From the NCBI GenBank assembly GCA_002364245.1, contig DEXR01000053.1:1-15222 (forward strand): DNA of 15,222 nt, written 5' to 3'. Shown one piece after another: positions 6,413 to 14,760 of this stretch. Origin of the DNA: Flavobacteriaceae bacterium UBA3179 (lineage in GTDB: Bacteria; Bacteroidota; Bacteroidia; Flavobacteriales; Flavobacteriaceae). Made by a program: the position numbers and the translations under genes. The notes under the pieces are model-generated. The model made no database searches. It had not been told where the DNA came from and saw nothing but the letters and a program-made list of their open reading frames with translations. Each line of letters opens with the position of its first letter. Positions within the stretch are counted from its first letter, which is position 1.

Positions 6413-7779
6413 AGTTTTAAATTCCCGAAATATTTTTTAGCTTCTTTAATTACCCGTGGTGCCAATAAAATAGTTGCAGTCATGGTGGGTACAGCCATTA
6501 ATGCAAAAAAGGTGTCAATTAAATTAATCATCATACTCAACGATGTAGTGGCTCCCATAATAATACTTACAATATAGATATAGTTATAGTATCCTTTGTA
6601 TTTAGCACCGAACAAAAAGGACATACACTTGGTTCCGTAATACGAATATGAAAATAAGGATGATATGCTAAAGACGGCAATACAGAGCAATAGCGCATAT
6701 TTACCAAAATTAGGAATGCCATCTGCAAATGCAGTAGCCGTTAAACTTACTCCATTAGCATCGCTGCTTTGCCAAACACCGGTTACCAAAATGGTCAATG
6801 CCGTTAATGTACAGACAATAAGTGTGTCTATAGCCGGACCTAACATCGCTACCAGTCCTTCACGGATGGGCTCGTTGGTTTTTGCAGCCCCATGAGCCAT
6901 AGGTGCTGTACCTATCCCCGCTTCGTTAGAAAAAGCTCCACGACGAATTCCCAATAAGATGATTCCGCCAACGATTCCGCCTAAAAATGCATCGCCTTTA
7001 TAAAATGAAGCTGAAAAAGCATCTGTAAATATAAGTTTGAAATAATAAGGTAATACATCAATATGCACCCCTAAAATAATTAGCACCATAATAAAATAGA
7101 AAACCACCATAGCAGGAACTAATTTAGAAGCTGTTTTACTTATACGGGATAGCCCACCTAATATCACTATTGAAGTAATCAATACTAAAATAACACCAAT
7201 AATCAAATCACTTGAAAACCCGTAGTATAATCCGGCAGGTTTCAATAAAATGTCATTAATTGCTTGAGTTAACTGGTTTACGTTAAAAACAGGTAAAGCA
7301 CCCACTAACCCAGCAATACTAAATACAACGGCCAATGGTTTCCACTTTCTGCCCAAACCTTCCATAATAAAATACATAGGACCCCCTTGAATTTTGCCTT
7401 CACTATCTTTTCCTCTATACAAAATAGCAAGCGTAGCTGTAAAAAACTTGGTGGACATCCCGATGACGGCACTCACCCACATCCAAAAAACCGCTCCAGG
7501 GCCTCCTAGGGCTATAGCTACAGCAACTCCTGCTATATTACCCATGCCTACAGTTGCAGAAAGGGCTGTCGTTAAGGCCTGGAAATGTGAAATTTCACCG
7601 CAATCACTTTCATTATCATATTTTCCCCGTAAAACTGCGATAGCGTGACCTAAATATCGAAACGGTAAAAACTTAATACGTATCAACAAATACAGTCCGC
7701 CACCAATGAGAAGCAATAGTAAAGGTAGCCCCCAAGCCGTAGAAGCCATTTCAGAAATAAATAAATCTAGTTTTTCCAA
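6406..7779 (-). CDS. AGCS family sodium:alanine/glycine symporter
   Basis: This inner-membrane transporter takes up alanine or glycine with Na+ (alanine or glycine:cation symporter family, LeuT fold). At 457 residues it has normal length, with about ten to eleven hydrophobic helices. Visible family signatures are ALSATVGMGNIAGVAVAI (72-89), QGGPMYFIMEGLG (131-143) and the very conserved RRGAFSNEAGIGTAPMAHGA (279-298), followed by EGLVAMLGPAIDT. The start is TTG at 7779: there is an in-frame TAA six bases upstream, and MEKLDLFISEMASTAWG fits the N-terminus I remember for flavobacterial members. The next ATG (7749) would delete ten residues. The gene is convergent with the SGNH-like gene and divergent from the acyloxyacyl hydrolase gene, so it appears to be transcribed alone. 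I found no clear TAnnTTTG promoter upstream. Which amino acid it carries is not decidable from the sequence. Confidence 0.93.
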   Translation of the reverse strand: MEKLDLFISEMASTAWGLPLLLLLIGGGLYLLIRIKFLPFRYLGHAIAVLRGKYDNESDCGEISHFQALTTALSATVGMGNIAGVAVAIALGGPGAVFWMWVSAVIGMSTKFFTATLAILYRGKDSEGKIQGGPMYFIMEGLGRKWKPLAVVFSIAGLVGALPVFNVNQLTQAINDILLKPAGLYYGFSSDLIIGVILVLITSIVILGGLSRISKTASKLVPAMVVFYFIMVLIILGVHIDVLPYYFKLIFTDAFSASFYKGDAFLGGIVGGIILLGIRRGAFSNEAGIGTAPMAHGAAKTNEPIREGLVAMLGPAIDTLIVCTLTALTILVTGVWQSSDANGVSLTATAFADGIPNFGKYALLLCIAVFSISSLFSYSYYGTKCMSFLFGAKYKGYYNYIYIVSIIMGATTSLSMMINLIDTFFALMAVPTMTATILLAPRVIKEAKKYFGNLKLK

Positions 7780-7859
7780 TAGTTAGCCAGTAAAAAATAG
7801 CACTAAAAAATCCCTTATATTTTTAAAAGTAACATTTATATTGTTTCTTGCAGTTTTTT

Positions 7860-9146
7860 ATGAAGAAAACTATACTAACCTCATTATTATTATTTTCATT
7901 TGGGTTGTTTGCGCAACAGCCTGACTCTTTATCTAAAAAATCAAACTTTATTTTTTCGCCTGAAATATTATTGGGCATTACCGCCGAAGCCAATAGTTAC
8001 TTTCCAGATCGTGGATTACAATCGCAAGCGATTGTTAGTTTTGGATGGGAACATGATAACAACCCGCAAGAATGGGCACACCGCCTTAAAGGCCCCAGAA
8101 CGGGAATAAGTATTGGTTATACCAATTTTGGAAACACCGAAAAATTGGGTAGCGCAATTTCAGTATTACCTTTTATTGAGTTTAATGCGTTTAGAAGCAA
8201 AAGGCTTACTCTACAAGTAGGAATGGGTGCTTCTTATTTTACAGAAAAGTACGACCCCATTACCAATCCAAACAATGAGGCCGTTACTACAGATATAACA
8301 TGGTCTTTCAAACTTTTTGGATATTATAAAGTTTTCTCTACAAAAAATATTGATTGGCGGGCAAGTCTTGGGTATTCACACCATTCCAATGGGCATACAC
8401 GGTTACCAAATCAAGGGTTTAACTCTTTTTTGGTTGGTGTATCAGCAGATATAAAAAATAATGGTGACCCTACTTTTTATTCTGAAACGGATAAACTTGT
8501 TTTTCCTACAAGTAGCTATAGGTATCTCGCATTACGATCGGGCTATGGCCTACAGGTGTTGGCAAAACCTTTTAATGATAAAAAAGGGGTGTATGTTGTA
8601 TCTGGTGAATATGGAAAGGTTTTTAACAGTACTTATAAAGTTGGTATTGGTGCCTATTATCGTTTTTACAGACATTATTACGATTATATAACAAATAACG
8701 AATCGTTAGTACAAGATGGACGAGAGTTCGATTCTTTTAAAGAAAACGCTACTTGGAGTGCCTCAAATATTGGTGTTTTTGTTAGTGGGGAAGTATTGCT
8801 GAATCACTTCGGAATAAATTTACAAGTAGGTTTCAACATTCATAAACCAGCGTATAATATAGATTGGCGTATCAATCAAGGGTGGGATGTGGTACCTAGA
8901 GAAATTCCTGAAAATAGCAATATTGTTTTAGGGGAGTTTGATACCAAGTTTAAACTGAAAAAACGCATCTCGTCTCGCTTGGGATTGAAATATTACTTCA
9001 TCGGCACCCGAAAGGCACCTAAAAACAACTTTTTTATTGGGGTGAGTCTCAATTCTAACTTAGGGCAGGCAGATTTTACTGAATTAAATTTCGGGTATAT
9101 GCATAGCTTCAGTTTTAAAAAAGAAAAGCCCCTTTCAACTAAATGA
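7860..9146 (+). CDS. PagL-like acyloxyacyl hydrolase, outer membrane
   Basis: This 428-residue protein has a signal peptide (about 1-18, cleavage near FAQ) and alternating beta-strand pattern, as in an outer-membrane barrel. The N-terminal half resembles PagL, the lipid A 3-O-deacylase. The active-site stretch GYSHHSNGHTRLPNQGFN (171-188) holds the His-x-Ser pair H174/S176 and the PN-x-G signature. In PagL a catalytic Glu follows 12 residues after the Ser; here that position is N188 by my alignment. PagL proteins are about 150-190 residues. This one continues for about 210 residues with a second beta-rich region (about 217-420) of unknown role that ends in aromatic-rich strands. I start at ATG 7860 because it gives a clean signal peptide; the longer frame from TTG 7848 adds only MQFF. 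Lipid A deacylation is plausible, not shown; it could instead be a structural barrel. Confidence 0.75.
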   Translation: MKKTILTSLLLFSFGLFAQQPDSLSKKSNFIFSPEILLGITAEANSYFPDRGLQSQAIVSFGWEHDNNPQEWAHRLKGPRTGISIGYTNFGNTEKLGSAISVLPFIEFNAFRSKRLTLQVGMGASYFTEKYDPITNPNNEAVTTDITWSFKLFGYYKVFSTKNIDWRASLGYSHHSNGHTRLPNQGFNSFLVGVSADIKNNGDPTFYSETDKLVFPTSSYRYLALRSGYGLQVLAKPFNDKKGVYVVSGEYGKVFNSTYKVGIGAYYRFYRHYYDYITNNESLVQDGREFDSFKENATWSASNIGVFVSGEVLLNHFGINLQVGFNIHKPAYNIDWRINQGWDVVPREIPENSNIVLGEFDTKFKLKKRISSRLGLKYYFIGTRKAPKNNFFIGVSLNSNLGQADFTELNFGYMHSFSFKKEKPLSTK

Positions 9147-9156
9147 AAGAGGCTTT
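9125..9156. terminator. Bidirectional terminator between convergent genes
   Basis: AAAGCC-C-CTTTCA (9125-9137) pairs with TGAAAG-A-GGCTTT (9144-9156): 12 base pairs with one C-A mismatch and a six-base loop. On the minus strand it runs into a U-rich stretch (CTTTTCTTTTTT), so it best fits the end of the large beta-helix gene, whose stop is at 9179. It overlaps the last codons and the stop of the plus-strand gene. On the plus strand the tail is A-rich, so termination there would be weaker. Confidence 0.65.
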
Positions 9157-9178
9157 CCACAAAAAACTAAATTGAAAT

Positions 9179-12100
9179 TTATTTAGCCAAAATCAATCGG
9201 TGTGTTGATGTCCCTTCTTCTGAAGTTACATTGATTATATAAACACCGTTAGCCATAGCATTAAAGTTTAACTCAGTTGCTCCGAAAGAGGTTGTAAGAT
9301 TATTTACAACTTTACCAGAACCTAATTCAACTATTGTAATTTGAATAGCTGCACCAAAGGTTTCAGGAATTTCTACCGTTGCTATTCCTGTAGAAGGGTT
9401 CGGGTAAATTACAATTCCATTTCCTGATTGCGTGATATCCTCGATAGAAAGTAATATTTCCTGTGCTTCAAAAGCACCAATATCGCGAACATCATCAAAC
9501 ACAGCTTGATCAATTTGATCGTTAAACTGATCGGCTGGATCACCTGCATTGTATGCTGGAGATCCTTCCAATAATTGATGTGTATTCGTTACACCACCAT
9601 TATTTTGTAGTGGTCCAACCAATGGGTCTACTTCTTCAATATCATTGTCTTGTTCAGGGAACGCACCTTCGTCGTCTGTCCCAATCAAGTTATAATCGTT
9701 AGAAGCAAATACTCCTGAAACATCTTGACCATTCCCTGCATTGTTTAAAGCAACCAATGTGTTTTTAAGTGACGTAGTAGTCATACTACTAATACCGCCT
9801 CCATTTGCTAATGCGTCGTTCATCGCTATTGTAGCCGCATTGATATCAAAACTGTTTCCGTTATTGTGGATTCCACCACCAGAACCGTTTGCTGTGTTTC
9901 CTGAAATAGTACTTACCATTACAGTTACATCACCGCCATCGGCATTGTGAATACCACCACCAGAACTCGTCGCTCCAGAAGCAATATTATTAGATACTGT
10001 AGATGTATTAACTTCAACTATACCTCCATTGTTGAAGATACCAGCTCCACCGTCATCGGCAGCAGTACCAAATGTGCTATTTGAATCGATTGTAGTTGTT
10101 TCAACAACCATCATCGTTCCACTTTGGTTCCATAATCCACCACCTTCTTGAGCAGCTTCATTACCTGAAACAATACTTTCTGAAATAGTAATCAATCCGC
10201 TGTTTCCTGTTACGTGCAGACCACCACCGTTACCCGGTGCTGCTGTTCCTGCCGTTCCATTTACATCGTTGTTTGTCATTTCAGAAGTAGTAAATATTAA
10301 GTTACCATCAATCAATTCAATAGCTCCACCTGCCCTATTCGCAGCATTGGAGTCTAACGTAGCATCGGTAATGGTTACATCACCAGCTGTACTCAATAAT
10401 CCACCACCAGAACCTGAAGCTCCTGTAGCCATATTATTAGTAATTGCTGTACCGTTGACAATGTTCAACGTACCTCCATTATTGAAGACACCTCCACCAC
10501 CAGTATCGGCATCGGCTCCTTCTGCGGTGTTTCCGTCGATTGTCATTCCATCGATTGTCATAACTCCTAAACTGTTCCAAAGTGCTCCACCTTCAGCAGA
10601 GGCAGTGTTTCCACTTGCAGTTCCACCCGTGATGTTAGCATCTCCTTCTCCAGTAATGTGCAATCCACCACCGTTACCCGGTGCAGACGCAGTTGCGTTG
10701 TTCATTAGGTCAACATTAGTCAATGTCAACATGTTTCCAGCAACTGAATTATCTTCAATTGCACCACCGGCTCTCATTGAAGTGTTTCCACTTAATTCAG
10801 AATCGGTTACAGTTAGAGTACCTTGATTGTTCAAGATGCCACCACCAGATCCAGATGCGCCGTCAGCAACATTGTTACTTACGGTTGCATTCAATACAGA
10901 TAGTGTTCCTCCTTCATTGAAGATTCCACCACCACCTTGATCGGCATCGGATCCGCTTGCTGTGTTTGCATCAACAGTTGTTCCGTCGATTGTCATAATT
11001 CCAGCTCCGTTCCAGTACGCTCCACCTTCAGCAGACGCCGTGTTTCCACTTGCCGTTCCACCTGTGATGTTTGAGTCTCCAGGACCAGTTATGTGCAGTC
11101 CACCACCGTTACCTGGTGCAGATGCAGTTGCGTTGTTCATTAAGTCAACATTCGTCAACGTTAACAAGCCTCCAGCAATTGAATTATCTTCTATCGCACC
11201 ACCGGCTCTCATGGAAGTGTTTCCACTTAACTCAGAATCGGTTACAGTAAGTGTTCCTTGATTGTTCAAGATTCCACCACCAGAACCAGATGCGCCATCA
11301 GCAACATTGTTGCTTACAGTTGCATTCAACACGGATAGGGTTCCACCTTCGTTGAAGATTCCACCACCACCTTGATCGGCGTCGGCTCCACTAGCTGTGT
11401 TTGCGTCAATGGTTGTTCCATCAACTGTCATTTCTCCAGATCCATTCCAAAGACCACCACCTTCGGCAGTTGCAACGTTTCCGTTTACTGTTCCGTTGGT
11501 TATCATAGCGGTACCAGGACCTGTTATATGTAGTCCACCACCATTACCCGGTGCGCTTCCTACTTCATTGTTATCTAAATTTACATTAAACAGCGTTATG
11601 CTTCCTGCAGTTACTGAAGAATTATCTTCAATACCACCACCGGCTCTGTTTGCTAAGTTGTTTGAAATTATCGTGTTATTTACGGTTACAGATCCGCCAG
11701 CTACATTTTGGATTCCACCACCAGAACCTGCAGTCCCATCGGCAAAATTGTTTGTGATTTCAGAAGAATTCTGTACCATCAATGTTCCGCCATTGTTGAA
11801 GATTCCTCCTCCACCTTGGTCAGGATCGTTTCCACTTGCAGTATTACTGTCTATAATGGTATTATCTACTTCCATAGTGCTTCCGGCTTGGTTCCAAAGA
11901 CCACCACCTTCAGCAGCAGCATCGTTAAGGGAAACCGTACCTCCAAACATGGAAACATTAGCGACACCACTTACATGCAATCCACCACCGTTTCCTGGGT
12001 TTGGTGCTCCAGAAGAACCATTTACTCCGTTAGAGTTTAATGACGTATTTGCCATAGAAAGCATTCCATCGATAATTTCAACTCCACCACCAGCGCGGTT

Positions 12101-13591
12101 AGCAGAATTATTATCAATACTTCCTCCTATAACGGTAACATCACCATCAGTTGTCAATACACCTCCACCAGAACCTGAAGTTCCTGTAGCTGTATTACTT
12201 TGAACTGTAGAATTTACAATTCCTAAGTCACCTCCATTGTTGAAGATTCCTCCTCCACCGTTATCGGCGTCATTACCGGCTGCGGTATTTATATTTACCA
12301 TCGCATCGGTAACAGTCATTGTAGCTCCGGCTTGATTCCAAAGTCCACCACCTTCACTGGCAGCTTCGTTTGCTGAAACCATACCTCCATTTATAGAAAC
12401 TGTTGCGGCACCACTTACATGCATTCCACCTCCGTTACCCGGATTAGGTGTTCCTGCTGTTCCATTAACATCATTAATACTAAGTGCGGTATTGTTTAAG
12501 GTTACTGAACCTTCAATAACCTCCATACCACCACCGGCACGATTCGCGCTATTTTGTGATATTACAGCATTTGTAACAGTTACTGAACCTCCAGTACTGA
12601 AAATTCCACCACCAGAACCCGATGCTCCATTAGCTAGATTGTTCGTTATATTGGTTCCAGTTTTTACATCTAATGTACCTCCATTATTGAAGATTCCACC
12701 ACCACCGTCATCGGCAGCAGCTCCTTGTGCTTCATTATTATCAATTGTACAGTTAGATACTGTCATTGTTCCTAAACCATTCCATAAAGCTCCTCCTTCT
12801 AAAGCAGCTACGTTATTAATGAATGTTGAACCAGAAATTGTAGCATCTGCACTCCCTGTAATATGTAAAGACCCTCCGTTTCCGGGAGGACCTACAGCTA
12901 TATTTCCGTCGAAGTTTGAATCTGTAATGGTAATAAGGTCTGGAGAATTTACTTCAATAGCTCCACCTGCACGGTTTGCTGTATTGTTTGTAAATTCAGA
13001 ATTTACAATCGTTAATGTTCCACTTGTATCTTGACCAATAGCACCTCCACTACTTGACGCTGCATTAATAGCTGTGTTTCCGTCGAAAAAACTTCCTGAA
13101 ACCGTAAGGTTAGACTGCGTTGATCCAATTGCTCCCCCTCCATTGGCGGCATTTGTTGCATTGTTATTAAATTCAGAATCTATAACGTTTACGTTTACTA
13201 CATTTTGAATCCCTAAAGCAGCACCAGGTACTGATGTAGTGGCATTTCGAAATGTTATTCCTTCAATAGTCAAATCAGTAAAATTACTAGCTCCAATAAG
13301 TCGAGCTGTTCCATTACCTGTACCATCTACAATAGTATTCCCTATCCCTGTACCCGTAATGGTAAGGTCATCGTTGATTACTATTTGTCCTGTGGTAAGG
13401 TTGATCGTGTAGTCTGCATTGAATGTAATCGTGTTAGGACCAGCTGCAGCATCTGCATCGATAACAGCCTGCCTTAGAGAGCCAGGTCCTGCATCGTTGT
13501 TGTTCATGACAATAAATTGTCCATAAGACAAAGATGTCATTAACATAATAGAAACCAGTAAAAAAAGGTTTCGCGTAGTTGTTCTTTCCAT
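9179..13591 (-). CDS. Giant T9SS-secreted beta-helix surface protein with super-repeats
   Basis: This 1470-residue exported protein has a Sec signal peptide (1-24, ending SYG-Q) and a start of the NNDAGPGSLRQAV type (31-43) found before right-handed parallel beta-helices in Bacteroidetes. Residues about 60-1276 are Gly/Asn-rich coils resembling chlamydial polymorphic outer-membrane protein repeats (GGGI/GGGL turns). From about 205 to 1233 the coils are arranged as seven copies of a five-coil unit. Residues 1277-1377 match the choice-of-anchor Q pattern (LIGTDDEG, LQNNGG, SPAYNAGDP, RDIGAFE). Residues 1390-1470 are a type A T9SS C-terminal sorting domain (IYPNPSTG, NGVYIINV, HRLILAK). It should therefore cross the outer membrane by the type IX system and be anchored or released. 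No catalytic residues are evident, so an adhesin or structural surface role is inferred. The gene is monocistronic, with a terminator at 9125-9156. I saw no clear promoter in the 183-bp gap upstream. Confidence 0.92.
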   Translation of the reverse strand: MERTTTRNLFLLVSIMLMTSLSYGQFIVMNNNDAGPGSLRQAVIDADAAAGPNTITFNADYTINLTTGQIVINDDLTITGTGIGNTIVDGTGNGTARLIGASNFTDLTIEGITFRNATTSVPGAALGIQNVVNVNVIDSEFNNNATNAANGGGAIGSTQSNLTVSGSFFDGNTAINAASSSGGAIGQDTSGTLTIVNSEFTNNTANRAGGAIEVNSPDLITITDSNFDGNIAVGPPGNGGSLHITGSADATISGSTFINNVAALEGGALWNGLGTMTVSNCTIDNNEAQGAAADDGGGGIFNNGGTLDVKTGTNITNNLANGASGSGGGIFSTGGSVTVTNAVISQNSANRAGGGMEVIEGSVTLNNTALSINDVNGTAGTPNPGNGGGMHVSGAATVSINGGMVSANEAASEGGGLWNQAGATMTVTDAMVNINTAAGNDADNGGGGIFNNGGDLGIVNSTVQSNTATGTSGSGGGVLTTDGDVTVIGGSIDNNSANRAGGGVEIIDGMLSMANTSLNSNGVNGSSGAPNPGNGGGLHVSGVANVSMFGGTVSLNDAAAEGGGLWNQAGSTMEVDNTIIDSNTASGNDPDQGGGGIFNNGGTLMVQNSSEITNNFADGTAGSGGGIQNVAGGSVTVNNTIISNNLANRAGGGIEDNSSVTAGSITLFNVNLDNNEVGSAPGNGGGLHITGPGTAMITNGTVNGNVATAEGGGLWNGSGEMTVDGTTIDANTASGADADQGGGGIFNEGGTLSVLNATVSNNVADGASGSGGGILNNQGTLTVTDSELSGNTSMRAGGAIEDNSIAGGLLTLTNVDLMNNATASAPGNGGGLHITGPGDSNITGGTASGNTASAEGGAYWNGAGIMTIDGTTVDANTASGSDADQGGGGIFNEGGTLSVLNATVSNNVADGASGSGGGILNNQGTLTVTDSELSGNTSMRAGGAIEDNSVAGNMLTLTNVDLMNNATASAPGNGGGLHITGEGDANITGGTASGNTASAEGGALWNSLGVMTIDGMTIDGNTAEGADADTGGGGVFNNGGTLNIVNGTAITNNMATGASGSGGGLLSTAGDVTITDATLDSNAANRAGGAIELIDGNLIFTTSEMTNNDVNGTAGTAAPGNGGGLHVTGNSGLITISESIVSGNEAAQEGGGLWNQSGTMMVVETTTIDSNSTFGTAADDGGAGIFNNGGIVEVNTSTVSNNIASGATSSGGGIHNADGGDVTVMVSTISGNTANGSGGGIHNNGNSFDINAATIAMNDALANGGGISSMTTTSLKNTLVALNNAGNGQDVSGVFASNDYNLIGTDDEGAFPEQDNDIEEVDPLVGPLQNNGGVTNTHQLLEGSPAYNAGDPADQFNDQIDQAVFDDVRDIGAFEAQEILLSIEDITQSGNGIVIYPNPSTGIATVEIPETFGAAIQITIVELGSGKVVNNLTTSFGATELNFNAMANGVYIINVTSEEGTSTHRLILAK
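9182..9424 (-). other. T9SS type A C-terminal sorting domain (coding segment)
   Basis: This segment codes the last 81 residues of the giant protein, opening at GNGIVIYPNPSTG and closing HRLILAK. The YPNPS motif, NGVYIINV strand and basic terminus are the standard signs of a type IX sorting domain removed at the outer membrane. T9SS components must lie elsewhere in the genome. Confidence 0.88.
9890..12985 (-). repeat. Seven tandem copies of a five-coil super-repeat (about 438 bp each)
   Basis: The RAGG coil recurs seven times; its GG codons start (plus-strand numbering) at 12962, 12530, 12086, 11636, 11198, 10763 and 10325. Intervals are 432, 444, 450, 438, 435 and 438 bases, always whole codons. 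Each unit contains in order: RAGG, PGNGG(G)LH, EGG(G)LWN, DxGGGGIFNNGG and GSGGG. Outer limits are approximate. Copies five and six are the closest. Confidence 0.9.
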
Positions 13592-13774
13592 AAAGTGTTT
13601 TTTTGATTAATTAAACTTGTGTTTCTTGGGGATAGAGAAACATTTATACTTAACCTACGAAGAAAACACGCTTACGGTTTGTTAAAGAAACTATAAAAAA
13701 ATTTGAATTATTATCGATAAAAAGCAAAGAGCTTGTTTTCTTTTAAAAAAAATTCAATGAAAAGCAGCAATAAT
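13592..13774. other. Gene-free spacer between purC and beta-helix gene
   Basis: This spacer is AT-rich and holds no ORF or RNA that I recognise. It must carry the end of the purC transcript and the promoter of the giant gene (both minus). I found neither a clear terminator hairpin nor an exact TAnnTTTG; a long 5' leader is possible. Confidence 0.5.
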
Positions 13775-14728
13775 TTAATTTTGCTTTTGAAGATATTTTA
13801 TAACGTTTTGATCTATTCTGTTTTGAATATTTGAAACATCGGCTTTTATAAAAGTTTCGCCAGTAATGTTTTCATACAGTTCAATATACCGGTCTGAAAC
13901 TGTTTTGATATATTCATCACTCATTTCAGGGACTTGTTGTCCTTCGAGGCCTTGAAAACCGTTTTCAATTAACCATTGTCTTACAAACTCTTTTGACAAT
14001 TGTTTTTGTGGTTCGTTATTATCTTGACGTTCTTGATATCCTTCTGCATAGAAGTATCTGGAAGAGTCTGGGGTATGGATTTCATCAATCAGCACAATTT
14101 TTCCATCTTTTGTTTTTCCGAACTCATATTTAGTATCTACTAAAATCAATCCGCGTTTGGCTGCAATTTCAGTTCCTCTTTGAAAAAGTTTATGGGTATA
14201 CTCTTCTAATTGCAGATACTCTTCTTCTGAAACGATATTGCGCTTTAAAATTTCTTCCCTGGAAATATCTTCGTCGTGATCGCCAGCTTCAGCTTTTGTA
14301 GCTGGAGTTATAATAGGTTGTGGAAATTTATCATTTTCCTTCATTCCTTCAGGCATAGAGACACCACAAAGCATTCGTTTACCAGCTTTATATTCACGAG
14401 CTGCGTGACCACTAAGGTATCCACGAATTACCATTTCAACTTTATAAGGTTTGCAAGCTTCACCTACTGCAACATTAGGGTCAGGGGTTGCGGTTAACCA
14501 ATTGGGAACAATATCTTCCGTGTCGCGCATCATTTTAGTGGCAATCTGGTTTAATATCTGTCCTTTATATGGAATCCCTTTTGGCATGACAACATCGAAA
14601 GCGCTTAACCTATCAGTTGCAATCATTACTAATGTATCATTTTCCAATGTGTAGACTTCACGTACTTTTCCGTGATATACATTTTTTTGACCAGGAAAAT
14701 TAAAATTAGTAGAAGTTAGGGTGTTCAT
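13775..14728 (-). CDS. purC: SAICAR synthetase (phosphoribosylaminoimidazole-succinocarboxamide synthase)
   Basis: This cytoplasmic enzyme of de novo purine synthesis joins CAIR and L-aspartate using ATP to give SAICAR. At 317 residues it matches the longer, yeast-like form rather than the roughly 240-residue E. coli form. Conserved stretches visible in order: GKVREVYTL (20-28, nucleotide-binding loop), [15 protein letters not shown] (35-49), [17 protein letters not shown] (97-113, substrate site), [11 protein letters not shown] (194-204) and [12 protein letters not shown] (214-225, including the [10 protein letters not shown] motif). The ATG at 14728 gives the expected start about ten residues before the fold begins. 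The gene lies 32 bases after phoH on the same strand with no terminator between, so the two are probably cotranscribed. The active site is complete; no anomalies. Confidence 0.96.
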   Translation of the reverse strand: MNTLTSTNFNFPGQKNVYHGKVREVYTLENDTLVMIATDRLSAFDVVMPKGIPYKGQILNQIATKMMRDTEDIVPNWLTATPDPNVAVGEACKPYKVEMVIRGYLSGHAAREYKAGKRMLCGVSMPEGMKENDKFPQPIITPATKAEAGDHDEDISREEILKRNIVSEEEYLQLEEYTHKLFQRGTEIAAKRGLILVDTKYEFGKTKDGKIVLIDEIHTPDSSRYFYAEGYQERQDNNEPQKQLSKEFVRQWLIENGFQGLEGQQVPEMSDEYIKTVSDRYIELYENITGETFIKADVSNIQNRIDQNVIKYLQKQN

Positions 14729-14760
14729 TATAATATATTCTTTATTCAGTAAATTATTAA

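Noticed and set aside
7848..7859. TTG start at 7848 for the PagL-like gene
   Set aside because: It adds MQFF before a typical MKKTILTSLLLF signal peptide; ATG 7860 is the better start.
9890..12985. CRISPR array, suggested by regular near-identical repeats
   Set aside because: The period is about 438 bases, all in frame within one protein, with no short palindromic repeats or unique spacers.
9741..13034. Long plus-strand open frames (up to 268 codons), proline-rich, across the beta-helix gene
   Set aside because: They are the complement of Gly (GGN) codons read as Pro (CCN), repeat with the same period as the real gene, and have no signal peptide, promoter or family resemblance.
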